Source of the DNA: Struthidea cinerea
Taxonomy: Eukaryota; Chordata; Aves; Passeriformes; Corcoracidae
Assembly: GCA_013397865.1 (NCBI GenBank)
Contig: VZTI01001722.1
Span: 957,691 to 1,021,690 of the forward strand
Length of the DNA stretch: 64,000 bases
Direction of reading: 5' to 3'
Of the stretch, positions 12,454-25,567 are shown piece after piece. Numbering within the stretch: position 1 is the stretch's first letter; each line of letters starts with the position of its first letter. The notes beneath the pieces are model-generated. The model had not been told where the DNA came from and did not search any database. It worked only from the letters and a program-made list of their open reading frames with translations. The position numbers and the translations under genes are program-made.

Positions 12454-15400
12454 AACTTTGTCTATACAGACAGGAGAAATTGGCTCTGACCAACTCCTCA
12501 GGACATTATTTTCCAAGTTCCCTTCCAGGGATCCATAAACATAACAGCCCTCATCCTTCCCTTGCTATTTTCCCCTTTATTCCACATTGTGACTTTTTCC
12601 TCAGTTTCACATACATCTTCTAGCAAAACAAGCAGCTTTTACTTTTTTTTGGTCAAAATGTCAGTTTCATCAAATAGAATTTGTTTAATGTGTTTATTGT
12701 ATAAACTCAAGATGTAGACAGCTAGAACTGCATACCTTTGAAAGTTGCTGTATCCTTATATTCTCCAAATGAAAACTTTCACTGATTTTTTTTTCTCCTT
12801 AACTGAGCCAAACTGAGCAATATTCTATGATTTTCAGTGGGCAAAATTTATAGGTTGAGTTTGTGTGGGCAAAATTTACTTGACTCTGTCAAAGGTGTTG
12901 TTTATTTGTCAAATGTGGCTCAGCAGCCTCTCAGACCAGAAAAGGGAATTGCTGAAGCTATTCCAATCCCTTTAGTTAGGGTTTTGCATTCTTGACTCCT
13001 CTATAACTTAGCAAATTACCCCTTCATGCATGCAAACTTCATCCAAAAGCCAGTGCATGATCTTCTCTCCCCACTTGCTCAGTCTTTGTCTGAAACACAA
13101 TTATGCAACACCCGTATGACTAATCTGTTGTGAATAAAGCCCAGAGTTATAATTTCTGCCTGTTCTCCAAAAGTGGACTTTTGAGGATACTCCTTGAATG
13201 CTTTATGCCAAACATGACTGTTTGGATATTCATGCAATTAAAACAGGGGCCTCCAGTGCTTTTGTCAGCTTTGTTTATAAGTCCAGCTGCATTTGGCTTG
13301 CTATTAATGCTGCAACCTCATTTTGCCTTCACTTCTTTTCCTCTGTCTTTTAAAACCAATAAAATGACTGACTGAAACCATTTAAGTGATCTATGCGTTT
13401 GTCAGTAATTACACCTATTTCCCCAATTAATTTACTTTTAAATCTTATATTGATTACTGTCAATTTCATCACCGACCTTAAACTCTGATCTGTTTTTTCT
13501 TTGAAGGTCAACATGTTAAATTCACCACTGCTGGTAAATAGTGAAAGGTAGCTGTGTTTGATGGTGCGAGATTATCATGTATTGACAATACAAAGCGATT
13601 TTAAAACACTCTGGTGCATTCCAGCAATAAGTCAGTAAGACAGGGGGAACAAAGGAGCTGCTGTTTGTGTGAGAGTTGTGAAGACCTCATATAAGGAATC
13701 TGACTTGTTTTAGTGGGAATTTTTTGCTGGAAGATTTTTTTGTGTCTCTTGCATACTTTACGTGTATTCTGTTCCATGACATTAACATTAACATGGCTAA
13801 TTTATGATGGGTGCTATCTGTAAGTTAGGTTTCACTTAAATACAGAACCCCAGGCATGCCCACCTCTGTCTCAGGGGAGCAGCTGTGAATGGCCTTTGCA
13901 CATGTACTGTTGGGCCCCATTTCCTGGGAATGTACATGTGGTGTTCCGTGGGGCTTCCCTGGACCAGACCCATGGCATACTTGCAAGGAATCTGGAGCTT
14001 CTGGGAGTTGATAGACTTCCAAGGATTGTGTAGTAGACTTGGTTTTGGGTGGAGACCAGGCTTTGATGGCTGGTTTTAGTGGAAACATACGACAAACCAA
14101 ATTCTCATGGAATACAATGGTAGAAAGTGAGTGGGACATGGATCCATCCTAGAACAGTGCTGGCAGCCTTACAGTATTGGATTTGGCTGCTTGCTGCTCG
14201 AGGGTAAGCTCCTAAGGTCAATTTCATGCAGTTCTGCCCAAATTCTCAACCTAGATTAAAACTCCTGAACTAGGTTTCCTAGTTTTTGATCCCTCTTCTT
14301 TTGACTTGACTGGTTATGGGGCGTACTTGGAGATCTGATTTGCAGTGACGCCCTGATCCTCAGCATGTTACTTACTGTTGTATTTAACCATGCACACTGT
14401 CAGAAAACCCTGGCATTCAGAGTGATACTCTGCTTTCCACCCTGTCCATCTCTAGTCTATTCTATACACACACACGTGAAACCGAGAGCAGGGCCAGCAG
14501 TAAAAGTTATACCTATTTACCACCAAAGGTGATCAGCGATAATTAATAAGAACTTTAAAATATTAGAATGGATGAGTAAGGTCCTTCCCCTTACTACCTT
14601 GCAGAAATGTGTTGCAGCTGCTTACTCTCAGGTCATTATATTTACATTAGTATAATGTGCCCTTAAAAATGCAAGAAGAGCCTCAAGCGCAGTTGTCTAT
14701 ACCACTTCTCTGCTGAGACCTCTGCACAATCTGCTGGATTCCCATCTCCTCAGACCAGCTCCACGTCCCTTAGTTACTCCTGCTCCTCCCCTAATCATTT
14801 GGAAGTTTAAGAACAGCCTGAAATACAAAGGCATCATTTTTTGTGGACTATTCCTAATGCTTGTGAATGTGTTCCTAATGGACTAGCATGAAGATACAGA
14901 TCTCCAAAGCCACCTGCCTGGAGGAAAGGTAACCTGTTGCTGCCCTTTTGCTGTTGGTACACATGCAGGGGACTTTTAGCCTTGCATGAAGGGTTCACTC
15001 TTAGTTTAGTTCTGTAAAATTTCATGACATGAAATGGTGCAGTCTGGTGACTAGGAAACAGGACAAATAATACAGATAACTGCATTTCTAACATTTGTCT
15101 CGATAACTTGGACAAAGTGTGTTCGTTTCAGTTATTTTGGTCTGGAGGAAACGTTGAATAAGGCTTTTTCACAAATCAATGAGATGAAAATTGTACATGA
15201 AATTTAGGATTATGCATCTTCTCTTTATAGAGAAAAATTTCCACCCTCATCTCAGCCAGCATGAGAAAGTAGGTGAACACTCCTTTTGAGCTTCAGAGTG
15301 GAGTCAGCTACTTTCCAAGAAGCCCTGGGTGCTCTTCCAAGAAGCTCTTGCAGCCTTAAGCAAATCCCTTGAGCAATATCACAAAGTTTGTTCATCTGGG

Positions 15401-18400
15401 TGAACTGAGGGAGCAGGAGCCAGCAGGGGGGTGAGTGGGGATGGGGGAGGAGGGGGTGGAAGAGTCATAGACACTTCTGTAGCATTTGTCTAGCTACCTC
15501 TGCAAAGCAATTATTGTATATAAAACACTTGCAAGAAATATCATAAAAGGCATAAAAACAGAGGACATAAACCTCAAGTAATTTGAATTTGTATTGTTCT
15601 CCATTATGATGGGTAATGTGAATTTTCTTTAACTGCAGAAAAGGATTCACATTTTAAAAGATATTTTTCTTTCATTGAAATATTTATCCTCTATGCAATA
15701 AAACATGGATGCAGAAAATTAGTTAATCTCAGCTTCTAGAATCTGCTTTTAACTAATTTGTCAGTTGTTCATAACAACATGTTTGGGAATCTGAGTATGT
15801 CTTATTTGGTTGCCATCATCAAGTCACAAAGTCATTGCAGACAGAGGACCCAGTTCCAGTCACTTGTGTTGTCTTGCTGTCATTCTGTTGACATCAAAAA
15901 AATGATTCCTAGTTTGTATCAACGTGAAACAAATTAGTGTCTGCCCAAAAGCTGTGAATTGTCACTGTGATCACAAAGTACATGACAAATTGACAGCTTG
16001 GGAAGTGAAGATTTAAGGGGTCCAATGAGAAAAAAGTATTTTTAAGTGTTCTGTAAAAATTATGATTTTGAAATACCTAATATCATATGAAAAGTCAGAA
16101 ATTCAGCTAATATCACTAATTAGTCTACCTTGAATGTCCCAGCATGTCTGTACTTTGCTCACATGTCCAATTTTTCACACAGTGGTGTCAATAAAAGGCT
16201 GGAATTTGACAGGCTGAGTCAGATCACTCAGTTCTGCCGCTGGCAGTTGTCAAAACTGAATATGTCACAAGGCCCCTCTCAAAACAAAGTATTTCCATCT
16301 GTCAAATCAGCAGCTGTGACTGGGCCAAAAGAAGCCCTTCCACCCATTTAATTTCTGTGGCCTGGCATTTGCCAAGCATTCAGACACAATTCATGGCCTC
16401 TGCTTATGGCATCTGGGAAATCTCTCGGCCAGAAACTGCATCCAGAACTGTTCAGTTTTCAAGACCAGATGAGTTTTGTGTGGACTTAAATGAACATGTG
16501 GACAATTTATTTAGTGTTACAAATGAAGAAGGATTAATATTTCTGACTTTTGTCAAGATGTGTCAATGCACTAAATAGAATGTGCTTTTCCAGTGAGTTT
16601 TGATGTGTTGTGCTAGAAATATGCAAAAAAACTGTGGTCATGAAGGGTCCTTCTTGCCTTATTGTGGCTCTGGAGGATCTTTTTTGCTCTTTTGCCCTTC
16701 CTTCTCTGAATTAAATAGTCCCCAGTTTTCCTATCCATTTATATATTATTTCACATCTTAATTTTTAAACCTTTGTTTCATTTCTGGAATTTACCTTATA
16801 TTAATTTTGGTGAAAACGGAACAAAGACTCAACAAGGACACTTGAACAGCAATTCTTGTGTTTTATTACTGTGACACTACCTGTGTCAGGTAGGAGGATT
16901 AGGATTAGGAATAGGAAACCAAACAAGATTCCTACCCTACTGGTGACATGTACCTCAGAACAGGAATGTCTGTTCAAGGGAACTTAGGAATTCAATCACC
17001 ATTAAAATCCATAGAGACATAGCCTAAAATGGCTTCGGGATGAGGCCCTGTCTATAGCACACTGGTCATAAGAAATTATTGTGAGACTATTTTACTTTTA
17101 TAAAATATTCAATAAATGTATTTTTAATCTACTTATTTTGAAATATTATCAAAGGATTACATAGAAAAGGAAAAAAAGAAATGAAATATTTTTATCATTA
17201 TTCATTGATCTGTTGCTTAATTTTGTTAACAATCTTTCTTTCCAAATTGTACTTTCCTGCTAATGTATTTTGACATATATTGAGCATAGATTGCCAGATG
17301 TTCATCGCCACTGACAATTTTACTATTATTATACATCAGCCCCCTATGTAAACATCCTTTAGGAAGAACTTTCCTGAGTTAAAAACTAATTACTTTCTTT
17401 TGCCTATAAATCTTGCTCCATTTCATTGTATTTGTTTATTTTATTTTGTGTTGCCTTCATAGGATGTGATTTCTTCATGCCTCTAAATTTGTCATTTAAT
17501 GACCAAAAGATTGTTTTCTTGGCTGTTTGACTTTCTGCTTGATATCCTTTCTTGTAATTACCCACATTTGTTTTTGTTTCATCTGTAATCAGGCACATCA
17601 AAGTTGTTTCCCTCTAATTGGCAGAGCTGCTATTTGAGTTTTGTGATCAGATATTTGGATGCACTTAAGGATAAATGAAATAAATTGCTGGGGGAAGCAA
17701 CAGGGAAAACAAAAGCTATTATGGAATAAAAACACAGGAAACAAGTGGCAGAAATGCCATGTAAGAGTACAAGGATGAATTGTTTGTACTCATGAGTTAA
17801 AAGAATACAAACTATATACCTTTACTAAAGTGGATTTTGAATGAAAATTTATGTGTCTGTACAGGCAATGTGTCTTTTTAAATGGAAATCACTAGAGTAG
17901 GAAATATGCTGTATATCTGCTTCTATCCTTAAGTGTTTTGAACAAAACCCCAGCAAGCCTGATCATTTAAGATTACTGATAAATAAGACAGCACTTATAT
18001 CAAAAGCAAAAGAAAGTCGTTCAATGACAGGCAAGAAAATAAAATCAAGACCCAAAGTATAAGACCTATATCCTCTCAAAATAAATTTATACTTAAATTT
18101 GCAGACTTAGAACAACATGTTTTGCACTTTCCAAGAGAAGGAGCAAGAAATACAGCCTGTGGTTGATTAAGGCCAAGTTCACATCACATTTGTATGGGAA
18201 AAAAATTATTAAATGAATTGTGTATAGAAAAAAAGAAATCCCTTGGTCAGGCTATAATTCCAGAGCATGTTGGCTATTATAATAAATACTCTCATTATTT
18301 TTAAGCCCACAGGCCTCTGCGTTCAAGGGGCACTAAGGAAGATAGCAAACACCTTTAAACTCATTAGGTGAACTTCCATTTGATTGAACTAATGTTGTCT

Positions 18401-18910
18401 TCTGCACAAAGCACAAAGGGTTATCTTAGTTCCATGCAATAAGCAGCTATACCTAAGCAGAGTAGCTGAACTGCCATGCAGATGGAATCAAGAATTGTCA
18501 CGGTTTTGCCCATGTTCAAAAGGAGCAAAGTACTAAATTTAGGCTTTTGAGTAGTTTTCAGCTTTAAACCAAACCAAACCATCAATAAGTAATGGGAATA
18601 ACCAGGTCTAGAAAGTATGAGGAGTTGGAAACAAGAAAAAAAACCCAGCAGAAAAACCCCACAACAAAACACCAAAACCAGGAGAGGTGAGTTACGGAAG
18701 ACTGGCTCAACACTTCTACAGGAAGGAGGATAGACTTGAACCAAGCATATTTTTACCTAGCTGTGCTATGTCTCTCACATTTTCCTTCTGGACTAGATGT
18801 AGTATCAGGCCTCTAGGTGTCAAAGGCTCCCCAAAGGTGACCCAAAATATCTGTGAAAATACTGAGAAGGAGATGTGGGTCCTGTATTAATGGAAATTCC
18901 CATTAGTCAC
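12454..18910. other. Non-coding stretch with G-rich island
   Basis: About 6.5 kb without a supported gene. Open frames reach at most 107 codons and have no recognisable domain. The main visible structure is the G-rich run at 15426-15456. There is a (GGATTA)2-like bit near 16895-16912, too short to be called telomeric. No mobile element was recognised. Confidence 0.5.
15426..15456 (+). other. Predicted G-quadruplex motif
   Basis: Four G tracts of 6, 4, 5 and 5 residues are separated by loops of TGAGT, AT and AGGA, all within 31 bp, on the plus strand. This fits the canonical quadruplex pattern (tracts of at least three, loops of at most seven) with room to spare. It stands out in an otherwise AT-rich region. 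No promoter or gene was seen next to it. Confidence 0.8.
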
Positions 18911-19109
18911 CAGGAAATATTTTCACTGTGAGGGTGGCCAAGCACTAAGGGAGAGTGACACAGAGAGTCTGTGAGATCTCCATCCTTGGATATGCTCAGG
19001 ACTTGGTTGTATGTGGCCCTGGCCAACCAGCTGTAACAGGTCCTGCTTTGAGCAGGAGGATGGGGAAGGTGCCCTCAGGGTTCTCTTCCAACCTACATAA
19101 TTGGATGAG
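18911..19109 (+). mobile_element. CR1 LINE fragment, diverged 3' end
   Basis: The piece starts with a CAGGAAATATTTTCACTGTG block followed by AGGGTGGCCAAGCACT (end of CR1 ORF2). It runs through the 3' untranslated region and ends with TTCTCTTCCAACCTACATAA. Plus orientation, 5' truncated. It is more diverged than the 12.1-kb copy and no longer has a clear terminal octamer repeat. Confidence 0.8.
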
Positions 19110-19678
19110 TCTTCCTCTCTCTGTTTCTGTGCATGCACAAATGGCCACCGCACTGTAACAAAAGCACCAACCCAGCTGCCATGATACTGATATCCTTCCC
19201 CTCCCTATGAGATTGTGTTAAAACCATGAGTGTCCATTGCATTTTGAGAATACTGATAGTGCACAGGACACTACAGAATTACTCATGCCATCTGTTTTTC
19301 TATTGTTAAAGATTAAAAATAAAACTCTGAACATTTATTATGTTGGCAGACTGAAAATCACAAACTGGTATTTTGTATTCCCTCACATAAGTAGTTATCA
19401 AGTGTCCAAAAAATAAGTAGGAAAAGAGAAAGGAGGAGACAAAGCCTATCTTGCATTACACTAAATGATAATTTAAAAGCAATTTCCACAGAGATTATCT
19501 CATTCCCGGTTATCCTAACCAAATTCTGCAGTTCTCAGCCCAATTTTGTCCCTTAAAAAACTAGGAATTGTTCTTCTCAGGATTCCCCTGGAAAGATATG
19601 GGGAATAAAAAGTTAGTCATGAGAGCTAAGGAATACTGTGCTCACCTATAGATGATGCAATTCAGAAGTGAGGAGCAG
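19110..19678. other. Non-coding spacer between CR1 and solo LTR
   Basis: AT-rich spacer with no supported open frame or recognisable repeat. The last six bases (GAGCAG, 19673-19678) are one copy of the target-site duplication of the neighbouring LTR. Confidence 0.6.
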
Positions 19679-19978
19679 TGTCACTGTGATGTACCGAGAA
19701 CGGTGAGTATCAANATGACAGGAGGTTATTGATCTTGGACCAGCCACCCCCTGTCCTATTGGCACACAACACCAAAGCTCACAACACTTACTTCAAAATA
19801 TTATTTCACTGTGTACCATAACAACTCTGGAAAATAGATTCCAGGTGCACAGATAAAAACCCAGTTTACAAGAAACCCATAGCAGTGTTTTTCATAGCTT
19901 TCATGAGAACCACAGAGTTCTCACAGAATGCGGCAGAAAGCTGAAAAATTTCTCTACCAAAGCTTTTCAGCATCTACA
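19679..19978 (-). mobile_element. Solo LTR, class II-like endogenous retrovirus, internally deleted
   Basis: This 300-bp element has TG...CA ends and is flanked by a perfect 6-bp direct repeat, GAGCAG (19673-19678 and 19979-19984), the mark of retroviral integration. Its reverse complement aligns along its whole length with the plus-strand LTR at 56611-56973 (by hand roughly 90-95% identity). It lacks about 70 bp that in the other copy carry the TATA box, the ATTAAA signal and the start of the transcript. The assembly N at 19714 lies at that deletion point. A short extra run (CACACAACAC) near 19763 is absent from the other copy. No internal viral genes remain, so it arose by recombination between the two LTRs of a provirus. 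Six-base duplications are typical of alpha/betaretrovirus-like (class II) elements; the class is inferred. Confidence 0.9.
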
Positions 19979-19984
19979 GAGCAG

Positions 19985-22900
19985 TTATGTCGCTGCCATG
20001 CCAGCAAACTTCCCCACCCTTCCAGAAGAGCTTGCTGCCTGTGCAGCTGAGGGGACGGAGCAGGAAGGACTAGAAGACCACCTGTATGTTTCCAGTGCAT
20101 CTCCCACTCATGCTAACGTAGCACATGGTGCAGGAGGGGCAACCAGGGCAGGGCCAGCAGTGCTTTGGTTCTCACATGCCAATGGCTTCAACTCTTCCCT
20201 GTTAGCACTCTGCGAAGTTTTGCTTGGCAAGTAGAGACAAAAAGGGAGTTTGCTTATTATCCTGTATATTTTGAACAACATAGATGTCTTCCTGAGTTTC
20301 TGGCAGAGCTAGAAAGGCTCAGGCCTTCAGTGTTCAGTGTTTCTAGATTGTCTATTCTACTTGATTACTTTTTAGTTATAAAAACAATACCTGGGTTAAT
20401 AATCCATCTCTAGTTGAAAAACAGGTTATTCAAAATGGATATTAGGAATCCTTCATTGTTCTTTGCCATTCTAAAAAGTAAAGATGTTGATTCATATGAA
20501 TGAGTTAGGAACATGAAGATGTCCTGTGGCCAGGGAAGCTTAGACTTTCCTGTGAAACTGATTTGCAGTATATCTTACTGGACTAATTCTCCTTGCCTCC
20601 TCCTGGCTTTGCATGTTATGTTGTGATGTAAAACAGTTAAGCCTGGGATCTCATTTTCCCTGATTTATGTTTGCTGCACAAGTGCTTACTGCAGCAGGAG
20701 TGTGTGCATACAGAGAAGTGTGGCCCTGTTTCAGGCGTTTTAATTCGAGGTCACACAGAGCCTAAAATCAGGGTAATCGATTTCTTTATGCTAGATTTTC
20801 TCCATTCAGTCTGGTATTAACAAGGCTGGCTTGCCATTAGTGAATATACTCTGGGTTTTTTTATAATTTATTCTTTACCTATCTCCGAAGAGCCACTTTT
20901 CAGAACAGTTGACAAAAACAAAGTTTATGTAGACAAGCTATTATATGAAAAGGATGGAGTGAAGGGAAAGAAATTGTCTTTGACAAATTAATTAATATGG
21001 ACTAACTAATTATTAATAAAATGTGCTTTAATGAGAGCTTAGACATTCTCTGTCTGGGAGTGTCACTTAAAGAAATGCAAATTCCAGTTAAATAAACCTT
21101 TTATGAACAATTAGCAATTACATTTTCTGTTTCCCTGAGCAGAATAATGTGTGCCTGCAATATTCATGTGATGAGTCCAAGCATGGGCCATGACTGAGAT
21201 ACTCACACATATCCCTCTCAGTACTATCAATTAGGAGGTGACTGCAACTCTTGAGCATGTTGGCACTTTAAATCCAAAAGCTGGTATGACCATCAAGCCT
21301 TTGAAAGGAGCTGGGACTAATAAGAAAGCTCTGCACATTAATTCAAGGCACGGTTAGGTTGTATACATGGCTAAACACACAGCACTCAAAGTAACATCAG
21401 TGCTTGTCTTTTACCAAGATGAAGTTTTCCTAGCCCCCTCCAAAAGAGAGTAAGAGTGAATTTAAGTTCAGAAAAAATAGCTTTTATCCTTCCCTTCTCT
21501 TTCACTTTCTTACATAGCATGGTGTATATGTTCCTGTGCTGCTGTTTTATCTCACCGAGAGCTTTGAGGTCATGATTTCTAATGTGGTTTGGTAGCATGC
21601 AGGTAGAAATTTACACTCACTTGTTTCACTTATCTGCATCAAGAACAATACAATTTAAGACTCAAAAAGGAAACCGAAAATTCTGAAGTATGTTCATCTG
21701 ATTTTTTAAAATAAACTCACCCCTTCAGTACCCTCGAAAAGTGTAAATATGTTCGAAGTGTAAAAGAGCTTGGACTTTATTCCATTAATACACTTTTATG
21801 TATTTTTATTGTGATTATGGCCATTATTTCACAGAGGTCTGAAGTGAGATCGTTCATTGCCTGCAGTATGTTTTAGGCTAAGCAATTCTATGCAGATTTG
21901 CAGTAATGACTATCTAGGAAAATCCAGGGATGTGTATAGGAGTAGTAGGAGGTATCCCTGCCAGAATGGCTCCACAAGGCCTTATTCATTTTAAATAGAG
22001 TCTATGTGAAAGAAATAGAGACATGGGAGTTGAGATGGATGCAGAAAACCAGTGACCTCTGTCACCATGAACCAAGTTGTGTTTGCTGTGAGAAAAGGAA
22101 GATTCCTACCTCTCAGAAATCGCTCAAAGTACTTGTTCTTCTTAGCTTAATATGGATGGGGACTACAGCTTTTATAGGCAGCAAGCCATCAAACTGTGCA
22201 GTATTGCTGGGAACATCCAGCCTTGAAAAGCAAATACCCTGGTGATAGAAAGTTCACCCAAACTTCCAATTAGCTCACCCCTATTGATCATTATTGTCTT
22301 TTCTCTTAAGGTGAAGTATATGAGCCATCAGGTTTTGATATGAACACCAAGTTAAAGACATGTTAATTGAATCAAAGACTTACACATTTCCCTAAAACAT
22401 GCTTTCTCTATCCTTATTTATTCCTGTATTCTTCTCCAGTGCTTTCCTACACTGTCAACATCTTTCTTGAGCTGGTGATGTTTCAGTAACAAGTTACCAC
22501 AGTAATAAATACAGAAACTCCAACAATGTACTTTGTTGTTTAAACACTGGAAGACTGCATTAATCCTTTTTTCCAGCTGGGCATCAGTCATCACCTGTAG
22601 GCTCATTTCAGGACACATCTGCAGCTCATGTTCTCTGTTGTGCAAGTGTGGTTATGTTATTTCTTCCAGACTTTATGCCTCCGACCTTGTTCTACTTATC
22701 AAGACATCATTTTGTACCTATTAAAATGCCTTACAAAGTTGTGGGCATATTCCATCAGTTTTATTTGTCTCTATTGAACTTATAAAATACCTATTTTCTG
22801 GATGTTTTTGTTATTTGTTCTACTCTTTCAGTTTTTTATTATCAGACTAACGTGCTCTTTATGCGATTCAGATCAGTATCAGATCGACAGACCTGGAACA

Positions 22901-25567
22901 GACTGTTGTTCAGTTCACTTGTTTTAAATTTCAAAACAAGGTATTCTTACAAATTTCTAAAGAACATTTCCTAAGCATTTTTAAAGCTCCTAAATGCAAA
23001 TTCTTTGTGTCTACTCTTTAAAAATATCTAGCATTTATTGTTTCAGTTTAGTATAACATTCGATTAGTACTATTATCATGAGAGGTGAGGAATTAATAGT
23101 CTATATTGCATCAAATAACAACTAGAAAGGTTAAGCAAATACTTCTGCTTAATCTGGATCACTATTGACAATTCTACCATATTCCTAATAACAGGATAAA
23201 AGCATAGTAAGAAAGCTTCCCCTCATCGGTTCTTGTTCTGTTAGATAATAGGAGTCTCTACTATCAGGTTTCTCTTTAGAAGGCTTTTCTGTGATTAAGC
23301 CATTACTCAAGAGTTTCAAGGTAAATGAGGGAGCTCTTTAAAAGTTTGAGCACACAGTCCCAGTGTAGCAGCCCATAATGCTTTTATTCTGCAATCGGGT
23401 TCTGAAGGCATGCTTGGCTATGCTTCTCACACTCAGAAAAACACTGAGGTATGGTTTAGCCTAATCCTCCTTCAATCGCCTTGTGTTCTAATCAGAAATT
23501 AGTTACTGTCGCTGATCTTGTCTCAAGTAACTGTTTTTGAACACCCTCAGTCTCATTAAGTCTCTTCCCCCACATTAATCCTTGACAGATATTTCAGCTA
23601 GAGCAAGACAGCCCTGTTGAAAGCCTGGGCTGAAGATCATACAGCTACAGAAAAGCGTGTGGCAAAATAGAGGAATGAAGGTGTACACAAGGAAAAATGT
23701 GAATATTTCAGGGAGTAGCTGGCAGGAAGAGCCAGGCAGATTTCACGATTCCTCTTTGAGAAGGAGGCTAAAAGAAAAATCATGCGAGAGCATGTTTCCC
23801 TGCAGTAAGAGAAATAATAGTGCAGAAAATTAATGCTAAAAGAAATAACAGGTGATGGCAAAAAGAAGAACACCTGGTATTTCATAAAACAGCCTCTCCA
23901 GTTCTGCTGAAATAATTTAACATTGATTATTTCGAATTTCATAAAGGTCTGCTCAAGAAAACAGGACTTTGAGGCTAATCAATGTATACATCCCAAGTGA
24001 CATCACAGATCAACTGGAAGTACCAAAGAACATATGATTAAACTTGGCTTTCTGCTTCCTGGCTTCAAATCTCCCCAACGCAGTGAAACTTTGAAGTCCA
24101 AATTACAGAGGATGCCAGGCTTCTTGAATTTTTACTGTATGAAACATTACTTAAAAAACACCAAACCAAAACCCCCCCAAAAAACAAAAAAAACCCAAAA
24201 GAAACACTCAAACTTTAGAAAAAACTTTTCTCTATGAAGATTTTGGCAGACTACATCTGCATTTCTATTACATCTTAGCTGTAAATCACATCACAATATC
24301 ACTAGGACCAGCAGAAGCAATAAATGAGCATCAGTCGGCTACAGCGAAACTGCTTGGAGTAAAATCACTTTGGTTCATGAAAATTGTCAAATTAAGTGTG
24401 CAGTAATCACCTTTCTTGAACACCTTCATTCCACAAGGGAACGCATGAAAATATAAAGGAGAAAAGTAGCCCTGAATTTTTTATTGATGCTATTTAATCG
24501 GGTTTGTTTAAAACTTCTCTAGGTACTCCTAAATCAGTTAGGCATGGTGCAAGATGCCTGCATCAATGGAATGGATGTGCTACAGACCTGTTACTTGGGT
24601 TGTGAGGTTAGATGACATCATCCCCCAACACAGATGGACAACAGATTCATTCTCTGGATGGAAATCTTGTGATTACCCAAGATGGAAATATTGTGTTTGA
24701 CAATACAGTACAGCCCAGACTGTGTGCCCGCGCTCTCTCATCACACCAAGGCTCCTGCTTTCCTCCTGCTGCCTCCCAAGCTCTGCACAAAAAAGAAGAC
24801 CAGGTCTCTCAATTACCATGCATTTGTAGGCCGTACAAATCAAACTGGAAAAAAACATCTGTGATGGAGGTCGGAAAATTGCAGAGCTTGTTCTAATGTA
24901 GCTTGATTCACATTCCAGCCTCAGCTCCAAAAATTATCCCTGCATGAGGCAAAGAAGCACTGGAAGAACAACAAGCAAGACTGCTGGTCTCAGCTGTCTG
25001 GACCAGGTTTTTATCCTCCTCTGTTTTGAGATGCTAACGGATATAAAACAGGTTGGATATGCGTTGTACATAAATCAGGTGGTGCCCATTACTTTGGTGG
25101 TGGGATACCATGTCATAGGTAGACCAGCCAAATGGTGGTGGACTGTGTGCTGCATGTGCAGGAGCTGTGGGTGAGGTGCCATGAAGAATGGTATCCCAGT
25201 CTGGGTTGTGACTGGAAACTCTGGGGACATGAGATGGAATTAAAAAGCAGGGGAGGATGGACTCTTCCAAGGTTGAGTGCTATTCCAGGAATAGCAAAAA
25301 TATACAAATTTTTCATTTTTCAGTCTTCTTCTTCTGTCAGGCTGAGGAAGAAATTAAATGTTCATAATTTATTCTGTAGAGCATAATCATGACTACAGGT
25401 TTATTCATCTCTATGCAATTTTAATAGGAAGTGATACAGCTTCTACAATCTTTTGGCACTGTCTTATGGCCCTTAAAATGCCTCATTATAATGATGCAGA
25501 AAAGTACCAAAATTTCCTATATTGTCCTATTTCTCTACTTATATTTCCTTATTCACAGACATAAAGG
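19985..25567. other. Long non-coding stretch, AT-rich
   Basis: About 5.6 kb. Open frames are at most 101 codons, overlap on both strands and show no domain. An A/C-rich tract lies at 24152-24210. No mobile element was recognised. It is the left part of the 36.6-kb segment bounded by the inverted LTR pair. Confidence 0.5.
24152..24210 (+). repeat. A/C-rich low-complexity tract
   Basis: Built of A runs broken by C runs (C7 at 24172-24178, A8 at 24186-24193), with almost no G or T. It could be a decayed (AAAAC)n microsatellite or an old retroposon tail. No retrocopy body was seen upstream. Confidence 0.7.

Noticed and set aside
16130..16578. Two adjacent 73-codon plus-strand frames and a GCTGAGTCAG motif near 16213
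   Set aside because: The frames have different phases and no domain. One AP-1/MARE-like site is not enough to call an enhancer without conservation data.
16895..16912. GGATTAGGATTAGGAATAGG, telomere-like
   Set aside because: The unit is GGATTA rather than the vertebrate TTAGGG register with enough copies; fewer than three units are no evidence of an interstitial telomere.
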